NCBI RefSeq assembly: GCF_020510685.1
Contig: NZ_CP075185.1
Span: 2,170,001-2,234,000 of the forward strand
From: Dechloromonas denitrificans
GTDB lineage: Bacteria; Pseudomonadota; Gammaproteobacteria; Burkholderiales; Rhodocyclaceae
Direction of reading: 5' to 3'
DNA: 64,000 nt
The notes beneath the pieces were generated by a model. It was not told the origin of the DNA. It searched no databases and worked only from the letters and a program-made list of their open reading frames with translations. This document shows, one piece after another, positions 17,056 through 25,087 of the stretch. The translations under genes and the position numbers were made by a program. Every line of letters begins with the position of its first letter. Within the stretch, counting starts at the first letter, position 1.

Positions 17056-17904
17056 TCAGAAGGTGACGCGGTGCATCCGGCGGTAGGCCGGGAGGTAGTC
17101 GGCAACGGCGTAATGGACGGTGCTGAGGTTGTCCCAGACGGCGACGGTGTCCTTCTCCCAGCGCAGACGGGCCTGAAATTCGGGGCGCTCGAACTGGCCG
17201 AACAGGTGCTCGAGCAGGTTGTCGCTGTCCTTGCGCGACAGGCCATCGATGCGGTCCACGTATTTCGGATTGACGAACACCAGCTTCTCGCCGGTTACCG
17301 GATGGCTGCGGATAACCGGGTGGCTGACCGGAACCCGTTCGGCCCTGATCTGGCGGAAGCGCTCTTCGCCGTTTTCCTGGCTGCGGATGATTTCGGGCCA
17401 GGCGCTGCGTTCGATGCTATGGGTCGCGGTCAGCCCTTCCAGGCGGGCGGCCAGCCCGGGATCAAGTGCCGCATAGACGCGCCGGCCGCTCGACCACAGT
17501 GTGTCGCCGCCGCTTTCCGGCAAGACCTGGGCATGCAGCACGGCGCCCGCCGGCGGGGCGGCCAGGTAGCTGACGTCGACATGCCATTGGTCGGTGGTGT
17601 AGCGCGGTCCGCCGGCCTTGGTTTCGATCACCTCGATCAGCGGATTCGCGTCCGATTGCGGAAAGTAGGCCTTGGCGCCGTCGGGGTTGCCGAAAATGCC
17701 GGCGACTTCGATGTGCTGGGCGGCGTCGATCGGCTGGTTGCGGAAGAACAGGACTTCGAAGCGGGCCAGCGCGGCGCGCAGTTGATCCTGCGTCGTCTCG
17801 TCCTGTGTTTTGGTCAGGTCGAGGCCATGAATGATGGCGCCGATATTCGGGCTGTAAGGCTCGGCCCGGAAGCGAGTCAAGGGCGAATGGATGGAAGTCG
17901 GCAT
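17056..17904 (-). CDS. TauD/TfdA-family 2-oxoglutarate-dependent dioxygenase
   Basis: A 282-residue Fe(II)/2-oxoglutarate enzyme. The iron ligands H108 and D110 are in WHVDVSY, the distal H264 is in STVHYAV, and the 2-oxoglutarate arginine R275 follows 11 residues later. Length matches taurine dioxygenase. TauD-type enzymes release sulfite from sulfonates, but relatives attack herbicide acids or alkyl sulfates. It has its own promoter region, shared divergently with the Bug protein at 18139. Confidence 0.88.
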   Translation of the reverse strand: MPTSIHSPLTRFRAEPYSPNIGAIIHGLDLTKTQDETTQDQLRAALARFEVLFFRNQPIDAAQHIEVAGIFGNPDGAKAYFPQSDANPLIEVIETKAGGPRYTTDQWHVDVSYLAAPPAGAVLHAQVLPESGGDTLWSSGRRVYAALDPGLAARLEGLTATHSIERSAWPEIIRSQENGEERFRQIRAERVPVSHPVIRSHPVTGEKLVFVNPKYVDRIDGLSRKDSDNLLEHLFGQFERPEFQARLRWEKDTVAVWDNLSTVHYAVADYLPAYRRMHRVTF

Positions 17905-17949
17905 GATATTTTGGGCGAGGCGGTCGGGAAATCTGTTTTTGATCCGACG

Positions 17950-17982
17950 ATATTTGTCCGCCAGTTAATAACTGCCAAATAT
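17950..17982. promoter_or_regulatory. Dyad in the TauD / Bug divergent promoter region
   Basis: ATATTTG (17950-17956) and CAAATAT (17976-17982) flank the inner palindrome CAGTTAATAACTG (17962-17974). The two dyads are offset by 2 bases. The site lies between divergent genes and is a reasonable operator, regulator unknown. Confidence 0.35.
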
Positions 17983-18138
17983 TCTGTTTTTATATGTATA
18001 TCGGCGCACCGGTTATTTATATTTTTATTTTCGTTTCTGAGAATATCAATTAATCGTTTTTGTCGGATTGTCCGCGCCTGATAGTTTCCGATTCCATGCC
18101 GGCATTTGGCCGGCTTTTATGATGATCTGGAGTCGGAC

Positions 18139-19131
18139 ATGGCATTTGCCCATCGCAATCGAAGAAGTTTCCTGAAACTGGCCGGCAGCGCCGCGCTGGC
18201 CGCCTTGCCCGGGCGCTACGCCGTCGCCGACGGCTGGCCGGCACGGCCGATCAAGTATGTCGTGCCCTGGCCGGCCGGCGGGCCGACCGATATCTTCGGA
18301 CGGGTTCTGGCCAGCGAGTTGTCGACCTCGCTCGGGCAGCCGGTCATCGTCGAGAACAAGGCGGGCGCAACCGGCGCCATCGCCACCCGTTTCGTCGCCC
18401 GCAGCGAGGCGGACGGCTACACCTTGCTGGCCGCCAATACCACCTCGTTCATCGGCAACGTGGTGTCGTCGCCGGAGGTGGCGCAGTTCGACCCGCTGAA
18501 GGATTTCGTGCCGATCGGCCTGTTCGTCGAAACGGCTTACGTCTTGTGGGCGCATCCCTCGTTGCAGGTCAAGAACTTCGACGAGTTCCTCGCTCTGGCG
18601 AGGGATGGCAAGAAGCCGCCACTGGCCTTCGGTACCACCGGCAACGGCGCCATTTCTGAACTGTCGGTCGAGCAGCTGGCCCGGCGTTACAAGCTCAACC
18701 TGCTGAAAGTACCCTACAAGGGAACCGCACCCCAGGTCGCCGATCTGCTTGCCGGACATACCCAGATCGGCACTTCCGACCTGCCTGCCGTCAATGGCCT
18801 GCAGGCGACCGGCCGGCTGGTGCCGTTGCTGGTGATCGGTCGGCGGCGCCTGCCCGAATTGCCGAATATCCCGACCTCGTTCGAGCTCGGCATCCGCGAG
18901 CCGGATTTCACCGTCTGGAACGGCTTGTTCGCCCCGGCCGGCACGCCGTCGGCCGTCGTTGCCCGGTTGACCAAGTCCCTGGAGCAAGCGGTGCGCGGCG
19001 AGGCCTTCAAGCGGGTGGCCGAGGGTAACGGCAACCATGTTCTGTTCCTGAGCGGCAAGGAGGCCACGGCGCGCATCCATGCGGATCTTGCCGAGCGGCA
19101 GAGTTTCAAGAAGTCGCTGGAACAGGCCTGA
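18139..19131 (+). CDS. Bug family (TctC-like) periplasmic binding protein 3, Tat signal
   Basis: A 330-residue Bug-type binding protein. The N-terminus NRRSFLKLAG is a twin-arginine signal, unlike the Sec signals of the two Bug proteins on the minus strand; the mature part starts near DGWPARPIKYVVPWPAGGPTD. The ATG at 18139 is preceded by CTGGAG; a TTG start 33 bases upstream is less likely. It is divergent from the TauD-like gene, so the two may share a substrate and regulation. Confidence 0.88.
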   Translation: MAFAHRNRRSFLKLAGSAALAALPGRYAVADGWPARPIKYVVPWPAGGPTDIFGRVLASELSTSLGQPVIVENKAGATGAIATRFVARSEADGYTLLAANTTSFIGNVVSSPEVAQFDPLKDFVPIGLFVETAYVLWAHPSLQVKNFDEFLALARDGKKPPLAFGTTGNGAISELSVEQLARRYKLNLLKVPYKGTAPQVADLLAGHTQIGTSDLPAVNGLQATGRLVPLLVIGRRRLPELPNIPTSFELGIREPDFTVWNGLFAPAGTPSAVVARLTKSLEQAVRGEAFKRVAEGNGNHVLFLSGKEATARIHADLAERQSFKKSLEQA

Positions 19132-19143
19132 GCGTTTTCAGCC

Positions 19144-19175
19144 GGCCTGCCGGGCCACGAACGGCCGGGCAGGCC
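19144..19175. terminator. Hairpin between convergent genes
   Basis: GGCCTGCCGGGCC (19144-19156) pairs with GGCCGGGCAGGCC (19163-19175) with one mismatch. It lies between the convergent Bug and TetR genes and has no T-run, so it may act only as a mutual barrier. Confidence 0.4.
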
Positions 19176-19178
19176 ACT

Positions 19179-19847
19179 TCAGGAGAGCGGCACAATCAGC
19201 CCGGAATGCCCGGGGGCATAGGGCAGGCCGGAGAAATAGCCACGGGCGAAGATGAGCAGCGGGCTGCTGTCGCGGATCAGTTTGGCGCGGAGCACGGCGC
19301 CCTCCCAGGCGATCCAGAAATAGACCGAAAGCTGTTCGCAATCGGCGGCCTCGGTCAGTTCGCCGGTCGAGCGGGCAAGCCTGAGGCAGGCCGCCAGCCT
19401 GTCTTGCCAGTCGAGGAAGGCGGCTTCCAGCTTGACGCGAAAGGCTTCCGGCAAGGAGTTCATTTCCTGTCCGAGGTTGCCGATCAGGCAGCCGCGCTGG
19501 AAATGGTGGCGTTCCATCCCCTGACAGGCATCGGCGATAAAATTGGCAACCCGCTGCAGGGGGGAGCAGCTCGGGTCGAGCAACAGGCGGTCGAGCTTGC
19601 GGGCGAAATAGGCCGCATAGCTGTCGATCACCGCGCAGCCGAAGGCTTCCTTGCTGTCGAAATAGTGATAGAACGAGCCTTTCGGGACATTCAGGCATTT
19701 CAGGATGTCTTCGATACCGGTCGAGGCGAAGCTCTTTTCCGTCAGGATTTCCATGCCGCAACGCACCAGGGCGTCCCGCGTATCCATGCCGTCATGGTGC
19801 TGGCGCGGCGGTCTGCCTGGCCGGGGACGGGGCAAGTGTTCTCTCAT
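19179..19847 (-). CDS. TetR-family transcriptional regulator (AcuR-like)
   Basis: A 222-residue TetR protein. The helix-turn-helix lies around residues 38-62 (STGIEDILKCLNVPKGSFYHYF). The C-terminal half (CQGMERHHFQRGCLIGNLGQE) resembles the AcuR type that senses acrylate and related acids. It is divergent from metY, and a perfect 18-bp palindrome in between (19975-19992) is a likely operator. The ligand is not known. Confidence 0.85.
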   Translation of the reverse strand: MREHLPRPRPGRPPRQHHDGMDTRDALVRCGMEILTEKSFASTGIEDILKCLNVPKGSFYHYFDSKEAFGCAVIDSYAAYFARKLDRLLLDPSCSPLQRVANFIADACQGMERHHFQRGCLIGNLGQEMNSLPEAFRVKLEAAFLDWQDRLAACLRLARSTGELTEAADCEQLSVYFWIAWEGAVLRAKLIRDSSPLLIFARGYFSGLPYAPGHSGLIVPLS

Positions 19848-19974
19848 CGATAGTTGTCTGGTTTAGGGCGGCTGCCTGATATCCGGCCGGAGGCGCTGCG
19901 CCGCTGTCTGCGCCTGAGCTGCCAGGCAAGCCCGCAAGGCTAACAAGGCACTGGCCGGGCGACAAATATCGATA

Positions 19975-19992
19975 GCTGATTAGCTAATCAGC
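19975..19992. promoter_or_regulatory. Perfect 18-bp palindrome, likely TetR operator
   Basis: GCTGATTAGCTAATCAGC is a perfect inverted repeat between the divergent TetR and metY genes. Such sites are typical of TetR dimers. Binding by the neighbouring regulator is inferred. Confidence 0.5.
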
Positions 19993-20010
19993 ATTGCGCG
20001 GTGGATGGAA

Positions 20011-20017
20011 TGCTTAT
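20011..20017 (+). promoter_or_regulatory. TGCTTAT element upstream of metY
   Basis: TGCTTATATCGAAAG begins 90 bases before the metY start and resembles TGCTTATACGAAGC at 274. It is one of the recurring elements proposed here to be CysB sites. Confidence 0.3.
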
Positions 20018-20100
20018 ATCGAAAGAAAAAAATGTGATTTCACCGTGACCGGCGGATTCCATAGCATCATGCCCCTTTTCAACTCCCAGCAATCAGGGCA

Positions 20101-21390
20101 ATGACCTACAAATTCGACACCCTTTCCCTGCATGCCGGCCAGGTGCCGGATAGCCAGTACGGCGCCCGGGCGCAGCCGATCTACCTGACGTCCTCGTTCG
20201 TCTTCAAGGATGCCGAGCAGGCCGCCTCGCTGTTCAACATGGAGCGCGGCGGCCATGTCTATTCACGCATTTCCAACCCGACCAACGCGGTTTTCGAGGA
20301 GCGCATGGCGGCGCTCGAGGGCGGAGTGGGCGGTGTTGCCGTGGCTTCCGGGCAGGCTGCCATGCATCTGGCGATCACCACGCTGATGGGGGCCGGCGGG
20401 CATATCGTCGCCAGCCGTTCGCTCTACGGCGGTTCGCACAACCTGCTCGAATACACCTTGCCGCGTTTCGGCATCACCACCACCTTCGTCGATCCGCGCG
20501 ACCTCGATGCCTGGCAGGCGGCGATCCGCCCGGAAACCCGGCTGCTGTTCGGCGAAACGCTAGGCAATCCGGGTCTCGATGTGCTCGATATCGCCAAAGT
20601 CTCGGCGCTGGCCCACGAGAATGGCCTGCCGCTGCTGGTCGATTCGACCTTCACCACGCCTTATCTGCTGAAACCCTTCGAGCATGGGGCCGATCTCGTT
20701 TTCCATTCCGCTACCAAGTTCCTGTCCGGTCATGGCACGGTGATCGGCGGCGTGGTGGTCGATTCCGGCGCCTTCGACTGGGCGGCCAGCGGCAAGTTTC
20801 CGACCCTGGCCGAGCCGTATGAAGGCTTCCACGACATGGTGTTTACCGAAGAGTCGACGGTCGCCGCTTTCCTGCTGCGCGCCCGGCGCGAAGGGTTGCG
20901 CGATTTCGGCGCCTGTCTCAGCCCGCTGTCGGCCTTCCAGATATTGCAGGGGCTGGAAACGCTGCCGCTGCGCATGGCCCGCCATATCGAGAATACCCGC
21001 AAGGTGGTGGCGCATCTGTCGACGCTGGTCGGCGGCGCCGTGCAGGCGGTGGTCCATCCCGATCTGCCGGAACATCCCGACCACCAATTGGCGCAAAAAA
21101 TGTTGCCGCGCGGCAGCAGTTCGGTCTTTACCTTCAATCTGAGCGGCGGCCGGGCGGCTGGTCGCAAGTTCATCGAGGCCCTCAAGGTGTTCTCGCACCT
21201 GGCCAATGTCGGCGACGCCAAGTCGCTGGTCATCCACCCGGCGTCGACCACGCATTTCCGCATGTCCGATGCGGCGCTGGTCGCCGCCGGCATCCACCCC
21301 GGCACGATCCGCCTGTCGATCGGCCTGGAAGATCCAGACGATCTGATCGAAGACCTCAACCGCGGCCTGGCCGCAGCAGCCAAGGCCTGA
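20101..21390 (+). CDS. metY: O-acetylhomoserine sulfhydrylase (aminocarboxypropyltransferase)
   Basis: A 429-residue PLP enzyme of the Cys/Met metabolism family. It would join sulfide to O-acetyl- or O-succinylhomoserine to give homocysteine. The PLP lysine K206 is in SATKFLSGHG, and GRSISNP-like (YSRISNPTN) and ASGQAA motifs are present. The length and the extra loop after the lysine fit MetY better than the shorter MetZ. It is followed by a hydrolase after 3 bases. Confidence 0.85.
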   Translation: MTYKFDTLSLHAGQVPDSQYGARAQPIYLTSSFVFKDAEQAASLFNMERGGHVYSRISNPTNAVFEERMAALEGGVGGVAVASGQAAMHLAITTLMGAGGHIVASRSLYGGSHNLLEYTLPRFGITTTFVDPRDLDAWQAAIRPETRLLFGETLGNPGLDVLDIAKVSALAHENGLPLLVDSTFTTPYLLKPFEHGADLVFHSATKFLSGHGTVIGGVVVDSGAFDWAASGKFPTLAEPYEGFHDMVFTEESTVAAFLLRARREGLRDFGACLSPLSAFQILQGLETLPLRMARHIENTRKVVAHLSTLVGGAVQAVVHPDLPEHPDHQLAQKMLPRGSSSVFTFNLSGGRAAGRKFIEALKVFSHLANVGDAKSLVIHPASTTHFRMSDAALVAAGIHPGTIRLSIGLEDPDDLIEDLNRGLAAAAKA

Positions 21391-21393
21391 ACC

Positions 21394-22203
21394 ATGGAAA
21401 TCAACGTGCTCGGCCAGTCGGCCTATATCTACAACGGCGGCAAGAAACTGACGGCGGATGCCGTCCGGCAGCAACCGGTTGTCGTCTTCATCCATGGGGC
21501 GCAGCAGGATCATTCCTGCTGGGTGTTGCAGAGCCGCTGGTTCGCCCATCACGGCTTTTCGGTGCTGGTGCCCGACCTGCCCGGGCACGGCCGCAGCGCC
21601 GGCGATGCATTGCCTTCGGTCAAGGCGCTGGCCGACTGGATCGTCGCCTTGCTCGATGCCCTCGGGGTTGAAAAAGCAAGCCTGATCGGCCACAGCATGG
21701 GTTCGCTGGTCGCCCTCGAAGCCACCGCCCGCCACGCCGGCCGGGTCAGCCAAACCGCGCTGATCGGCACCTCGCTGCCGATGCCGGTGTCGCAGGCCTT
21801 GCTCGATGCGACACGCGACAACGAGCCGAAGGCGGTTGCGATGATCAATGCCTTCTCCTACTCGGCGACCGGCCAGATCGGCGGCAATACGGTGCCCGGC
21901 CTGTGGTTGCTCGGCATGAACCAGCGGCTGATGGAACGTCAGAAAAAGGGCGTCTTTCATACCGACATGAATGCCTGCAACGCCTATGCGCGCAGTCCGG
22001 ACAGCCTGAAGGAAATCGCCACGCCGCTGCTCATCGTCGCCGGCAGCCAGGACCGGATGACCTCGCCCAAGGCGGCCAAAGCGCTGCTCGGCTTCATCCC
22101 CGGCGCCCGCCTGGTCAGCATCGAAGGTAGCGGCCATGCCCTGATGGCCGAACGGCCGGATGCGGTGCTCGATACGCTGCGTGGTTTTATTGCCGGCGGT
22201 TAA
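21394..22203 (+). CDS. Alpha/beta hydrolase
   Basis: A 269-residue alpha/beta hydrolase with nucleophile S101 in GHSMGS, a later aspartate in VAGSQDRMT and a histidine in GSGHALM. The motif FIHGAQQDH forms the oxyanion region. It overlaps translationally with metY (3-base gap), but its substrate is not evident; ester or thioester hydrolysis is possible. Confidence 0.85.
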   Translation: MEINVLGQSAYIYNGGKKLTADAVRQQPVVVFIHGAQQDHSCWVLQSRWFAHHGFSVLVPDLPGHGRSAGDALPSVKALADWIVALLDALGVEKASLIGHSMGSLVALEATARHAGRVSQTALIGTSLPMPVSQALLDATRDNEPKAVAMINAFSYSATGQIGGNTVPGLWLLGMNQRLMERQKKGVFHTDMNACNAYARSPDSLKEIATPLLIVAGSQDRMTSPKAAKALLGFIPGARLVSIEGSGHALMAERPDAVLDTLRGFIAGG

Positions 22204-22515
22204 GCCCTAGACCGCGTCGCCGAAGGCGGCGCGTTCCAGTTGTTCGTGCTGGCGCGGCCTGACCGGCAGTTCCATAACCCGCGGATGAAACTCCAGCACG
22301 TCACAGGCATCGCAACCAGAACCAGATTTCGAGGTCTAGTTGCTGGCGCCACTTGAAGATTAGGCTTTTTCGGAAAGCCGGTCGCCAGCCGGCTATGCGA
22401 TTACCATACTTCGATGTGTTATAAATCAGCCGCCAGCCGTTGACCAAAAAGGATGCATACCGGCGGTCAATGGAATGGCGGGGGGATTTCTAATCGTTTT
22501 GGCGAGGGTCTGCAA
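22204..22515. other. Intergenic stretch with a possible gene remnant
   Basis: These 312 bases hold no complete gene. On the minus strand, 22207-22335 is open for 42 codons and reads like real protein (CDACDVLEFHPRVMELPV, ending in FGDAV and a stop), but it lacks a start and is closed upstream by a TAG. It may be the 3' end of a lost gene. The remainder, toward 22515, is more A/T-rich and should carry the promoter of the FkbM-type gene. Confidence 0.4.
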
Positions 22516-23424
22516 ATGGTTAAAGGTCTCAGGAAACGGGTGGGGCAGATGGCGCTGCCGATAGCCCGGTTTTACATCCGCTACATGCCTTTTTCGACCG
22601 GCAAGTCGTTTCTCTTCAAACGCTTCGGATGGCGGGATTCCAATTACACGGTACGCACGAAATCCGGCGTGCGGATGGCCGGTCGATCGGCCGATCTGGT
22701 ACAGGGCTTCATCTACTATTTTGGCGTCTGGGAGCCGAATCTGTCGGCCTTCGTCAGCTCGCGGCTGAAGGAGCACCCGGAGCGGACTTTTGTCGATGTC
22801 GGCGCTAATGTCGGGTATTTTTCCCTGCTTGCCGCGAGCCATCTGGATAAGGGATCGGTCGTCGCCATCGAGGCGTTCCCGAGCATTTTCAAGAAACTGG
22901 AAGCGAACGTCAGGCTGAACGGTTTTGACAATATTCGGCTGCTACCCTGGGCCGTTACCGATGGCGATCGGGATATTCCGATGTTTCATGCCGGTTTAGG
23001 CAATGAAGGTGCGACCACGTCGCTGGCCGGGAAATTCGGCGGAGAACCGTTGATCGTTCCCGGCAAGGCTTTGCCGAGCTTGTTGACGGCGCAGGAAATC
23101 CGCTCGATCAAACTGATCAAGATCGACGTGGAAGGCGCGGAATATTCGGTCGTCGTCGGCATGCGCGCACTGCTCGATTCGCTGGCCGACGATGCTGAGG
23201 TGGTTATCGAAATAACCCCATCCGCCTATTCGGAAGGAGAACTCGAAGAGGTGTTCGCCATCTTCAGGGCGGCCCGATTCACGCCCTACAAGCTGGAGAA
23301 CTCCTACGACCCGAATTACTATATTCGGGCACCTCGAGTCGCTCCGCCGCAACGCCTTCAGTCCTTGCCGACCCAGCAGACCGACGTTGTCTTCTCCCGG
23401 TTCTCGGCCGAAATCCTCAACTGA
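22516..23424 (+). CDS. FkbM-family methyltransferase
   Basis: A 302-residue protein with the SAM-binding motif FVDVGANVGYFSLLAA and the FkbM pattern IKIDVEGAEYSVVVG. Such enzymes O-methylate sugars or other small metabolites. The start at 22516 (MVKGLRKRV) is preferred over an upstream ATG because the protein becomes family-like from there. It stands alone and has no clear tie to the sulfur genes. Confidence 0.8.
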   Translation: MVKGLRKRVGQMALPIARFYIRYMPFSTGKSFLFKRFGWRDSNYTVRTKSGVRMAGRSADLVQGFIYYFGVWEPNLSAFVSSRLKEHPERTFVDVGANVGYFSLLAASHLDKGSVVAIEAFPSIFKKLEANVRLNGFDNIRLLPWAVTDGDRDIPMFHAGLGNEGATTSLAGKFGGEPLIVPGKALPSLLTAQEIRSIKLIKIDVEGAEYSVVVGMRALLDSLADDAEVVIEITPSAYSEGELEEVFAIFRAARFTPYKLENSYDPNYYIRAPRVAPPQRLQSLPTQQTDVVFSRFSAEILN

Positions 23425-23570
23425 CGCAGCGTCGCCGCCCGGCCACCGCGAAAGCGGCAAACCGATAGATGCATATGACAAATCGCCTTATGTCGATTGC
23501 AGATTAAAGTCGTTCGATTGCCGTGGTGCCACCGCTAGATTGACCCTGTCAAAACTTTTGGGAGCGCAGC

Positions 23571-23852
23571 ATGGCGGCATTGATTGTTGGCGGTGACCGG
23601 GTCGGGAATTTCAAGGACTATCTGGTGCAGCAGGGCTACGTGCCGGTGCGCCACTGGACCGGGCGCAATCAAAGCGAGTGCCACCGGACGATACCGATCG
23701 ATACCCGGGTGGTCGTGGTTATGGTCGATCAGGTCAATCATGGTCTGGCCAAGAAGATTCGCCGGGCGGCCGACGAGATGGCTGTGCCGGTGGTGTTCAG
23801 CCGGCGCAGCGTCGGCCAGTTGAGCAGTGCCCTGGCCTGCGTCGCCGCCTGA
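23571..23852 (+). CDS. DUF2325 small protein
   Basis: A 93-residue protein with the DUF2325 layout: IVGGDRVGNF at the start, HWTGRN, then the hydrophobic strand VVVVMVDQVNHGL and a C-terminal SRRSVGQLSSAL. The family has no settled function. An RBS (GGGAG) lies 8 bases before the start. A strong terminator follows directly. Confidence 0.75.
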   Translation: MAALIVGGDRVGNFKDYLVQQGYVPVRHWTGRNQSECHRTIPIDTRVVVVMVDQVNHGLAKKIRRAADEMAVPVVFSRRSVGQLSSALACVAA

Positions 23853-23867
23853 ACGGAGTGGCCTGAA

Positions 23868-23897
23868 GCCCTCCCGGAACCGGGAGGGCGTTTCCTT
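23868..23897 (+). terminator. Rho-independent terminator after the DUF2325 gene
   Basis: A perfect 10-bp GC-rich stem (GCCCTCCCGG at 23868-23877, CCGGGAGGGC at 23880-23889) is followed by GTTTCCTT. It separates the DUF2325 gene from the convergent small gene. Confidence 0.75.
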
Positions 23898-24079
23898 CAA
23901 GACAGATAGTCGGCCGGTACGAGCGGCGCGCCCCGCCGCAAGGCCTGGCGCAGCAGCGCCGGTGCTTCGCTGGGCGGGATTTCGTCGAGCCAGCCGGGCA
24001 GGGCGCCGAAGCGGCTTTCGTAGCTGGCAAACAGGTCGATGGTAATCGGGCGGATCGGCAGTTCGAGGGTCAGTACCAT
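23897..24079 (-). CDS. Small hypothetical protein, 60 aa
   Basis: The start at 24077-24079 (MVLTLELPIRPITIDLF) is supported by AAGGAG 6 bases upstream; the reading begins two codons earlier only if a TTG is used. The protein has no signal peptide or membrane segment and no family I recognise. It is convergent with the DUF2325 gene. Confidence 0.6.
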   Translation of the reverse strand: MVLTLELPIRPITIDLFASYESRFGALPGWLDEIPPSEAPALLRQALRRGAPLVPADYLS

Positions 24080-24541
24080 TTTCAACTCCTTGCTCCCCTA
24101 TGAGTCCGGCGAGGCCGGCTCCCGGGGAGTACTGGAGCGAGCGACGCTTTAGCCAGTATTTGTCAGCCGCCCTGGCAAGTTATCGATTAAATCCGGCGGA
24201 GTCGGGCCATTGTCCGGTGCTTGCCCGCTGCCCACAAAGAATTTCTGGCTATTTCGATATGTCGCCAGCGGCCCATATCGATCGACGCAGCGCGTCGTTG
24301 GCGGGCGACCCGGGTTTGCTTAGGCTGGTCGTGTCGGCCCTGGTCGGGTGGCTATAGCCGACAAGCTTATTACGCGAATTGTTATATCGATCTGAATTTT
24401 TAGTCGTTCTGTGCATCAGTGGCGGGGCATAAATTGGCGGCTACAGACGTCACCGCAGAGTTTCTGGCGGCGCCAATCCCAACCGGGACCAGTGGCTTAG
24501 AAGCCGAGCTGCTGGTCGCCAAGATGCGAAAGGAATTTCCC
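24080..24541. other. Long intergenic region upstream of the encapsulin locus
   Basis: A 462-base stretch with no convincing gene. It carries several AT-rich half-sites with ATCGAT or ATCGATC cores (24179, 24276, 24387) and GCTTAT at 24365-24370. It is the natural promoter and regulatory region for the rhodanese-cysK-epsC operon. Confidence 0.5.
24365..24370 (+). promoter_or_regulatory. GCTTAT element upstream of the rhodanese-cysK operon
   Basis: GCTTAT occurs about 170 bases before the rhodanese start. It matches only the core of the recurring element, so support is weak on its own. Confidence 0.25.
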
Positions 24542-25060
24542 ATGTCTGATGTCGTGATTGATGTGCAGCAGCCTTCCTATGCGAACGCCGTCTTTGCCGA
24601 GAAAGGCTTTGCCGCCGCTGCCTCGCCCATTCTCGAGAAGGCCCGCCAGCGCGCCGCCGAAGAGCAGTTGCCCTATGCCGGCAGCGTCTCGCCTCAGGAT
24701 GCCTGGGCCTTGGTTAGCAGTGGCGAAGCGGTGCTGATCGATGTGCGGACCGCCGAGGAGCGCAAGTTCGTTGGTCATGTGCCGGAAACCAGGCATGTCG
24801 CCTGGATGACCGGCCTGTCGCTGTCGCGCAACCCGCGGTTTACCCGGGAACTGGAAGGCAAGGCGGGCAAGGACGACGTCGTTTTGCTGCTCTGTCGCAG
24901 CGGCAAGCGCTCGGCGGCCGCCGCCGAGGCCGCTGCCAAGGCCGGTTTCAAGAACGTATTCAACATCCTCGAAGGTTTCGAGGGTGATCTCGACGAGCAG
25001 CAGCGGCGCGGCGCCTTCAATGGCTGGCGCAATGCCGGTCTGCCGTGGGTTCAGGACTGA
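24542..25060 (+). CDS. Single-domain rhodanese-family sulfurtransferase
   Basis: A 172-residue rhodanese with an N-terminal extension of about 50 residues and active-site C118 or so in LLCRSGKRSA. It would carry sulfane sulfur as a persulfide. The start at 24542 (MSDVVIDVQQ) has AAAGGAA 8 bases upstream. It lies 27 bases before cysK and belongs to the encapsulin-linked sulfur operon, where it could donate or accept sulfur from the desulfurase. Confidence 0.85.
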   Translation: MSDVVIDVQQPSYANAVFAEKGFAAAASPILEKARQRAAEEQLPYAGSVSPQDAWALVSSGEAVLIDVRTAEERKFVGHVPETRHVAWMTGLSLSRNPRFTRELEGKAGKDDVVLLLCRSGKRSAAAAEAAAKAGFKNVFNILEGFEGDLDEQQRRGAFNGWRNAGLPWVQD

Positions 25061-25087
25061 TTCATCAATCGCTAGGGAGAACAACAG

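Noticed and set aside
24100..24357. 85-codon plus-strand open frame before the rhodanese gene
   Set aside because: No ribosome site, no similarity I recognise, and composition like non-coding sequence; kept as intergenic.
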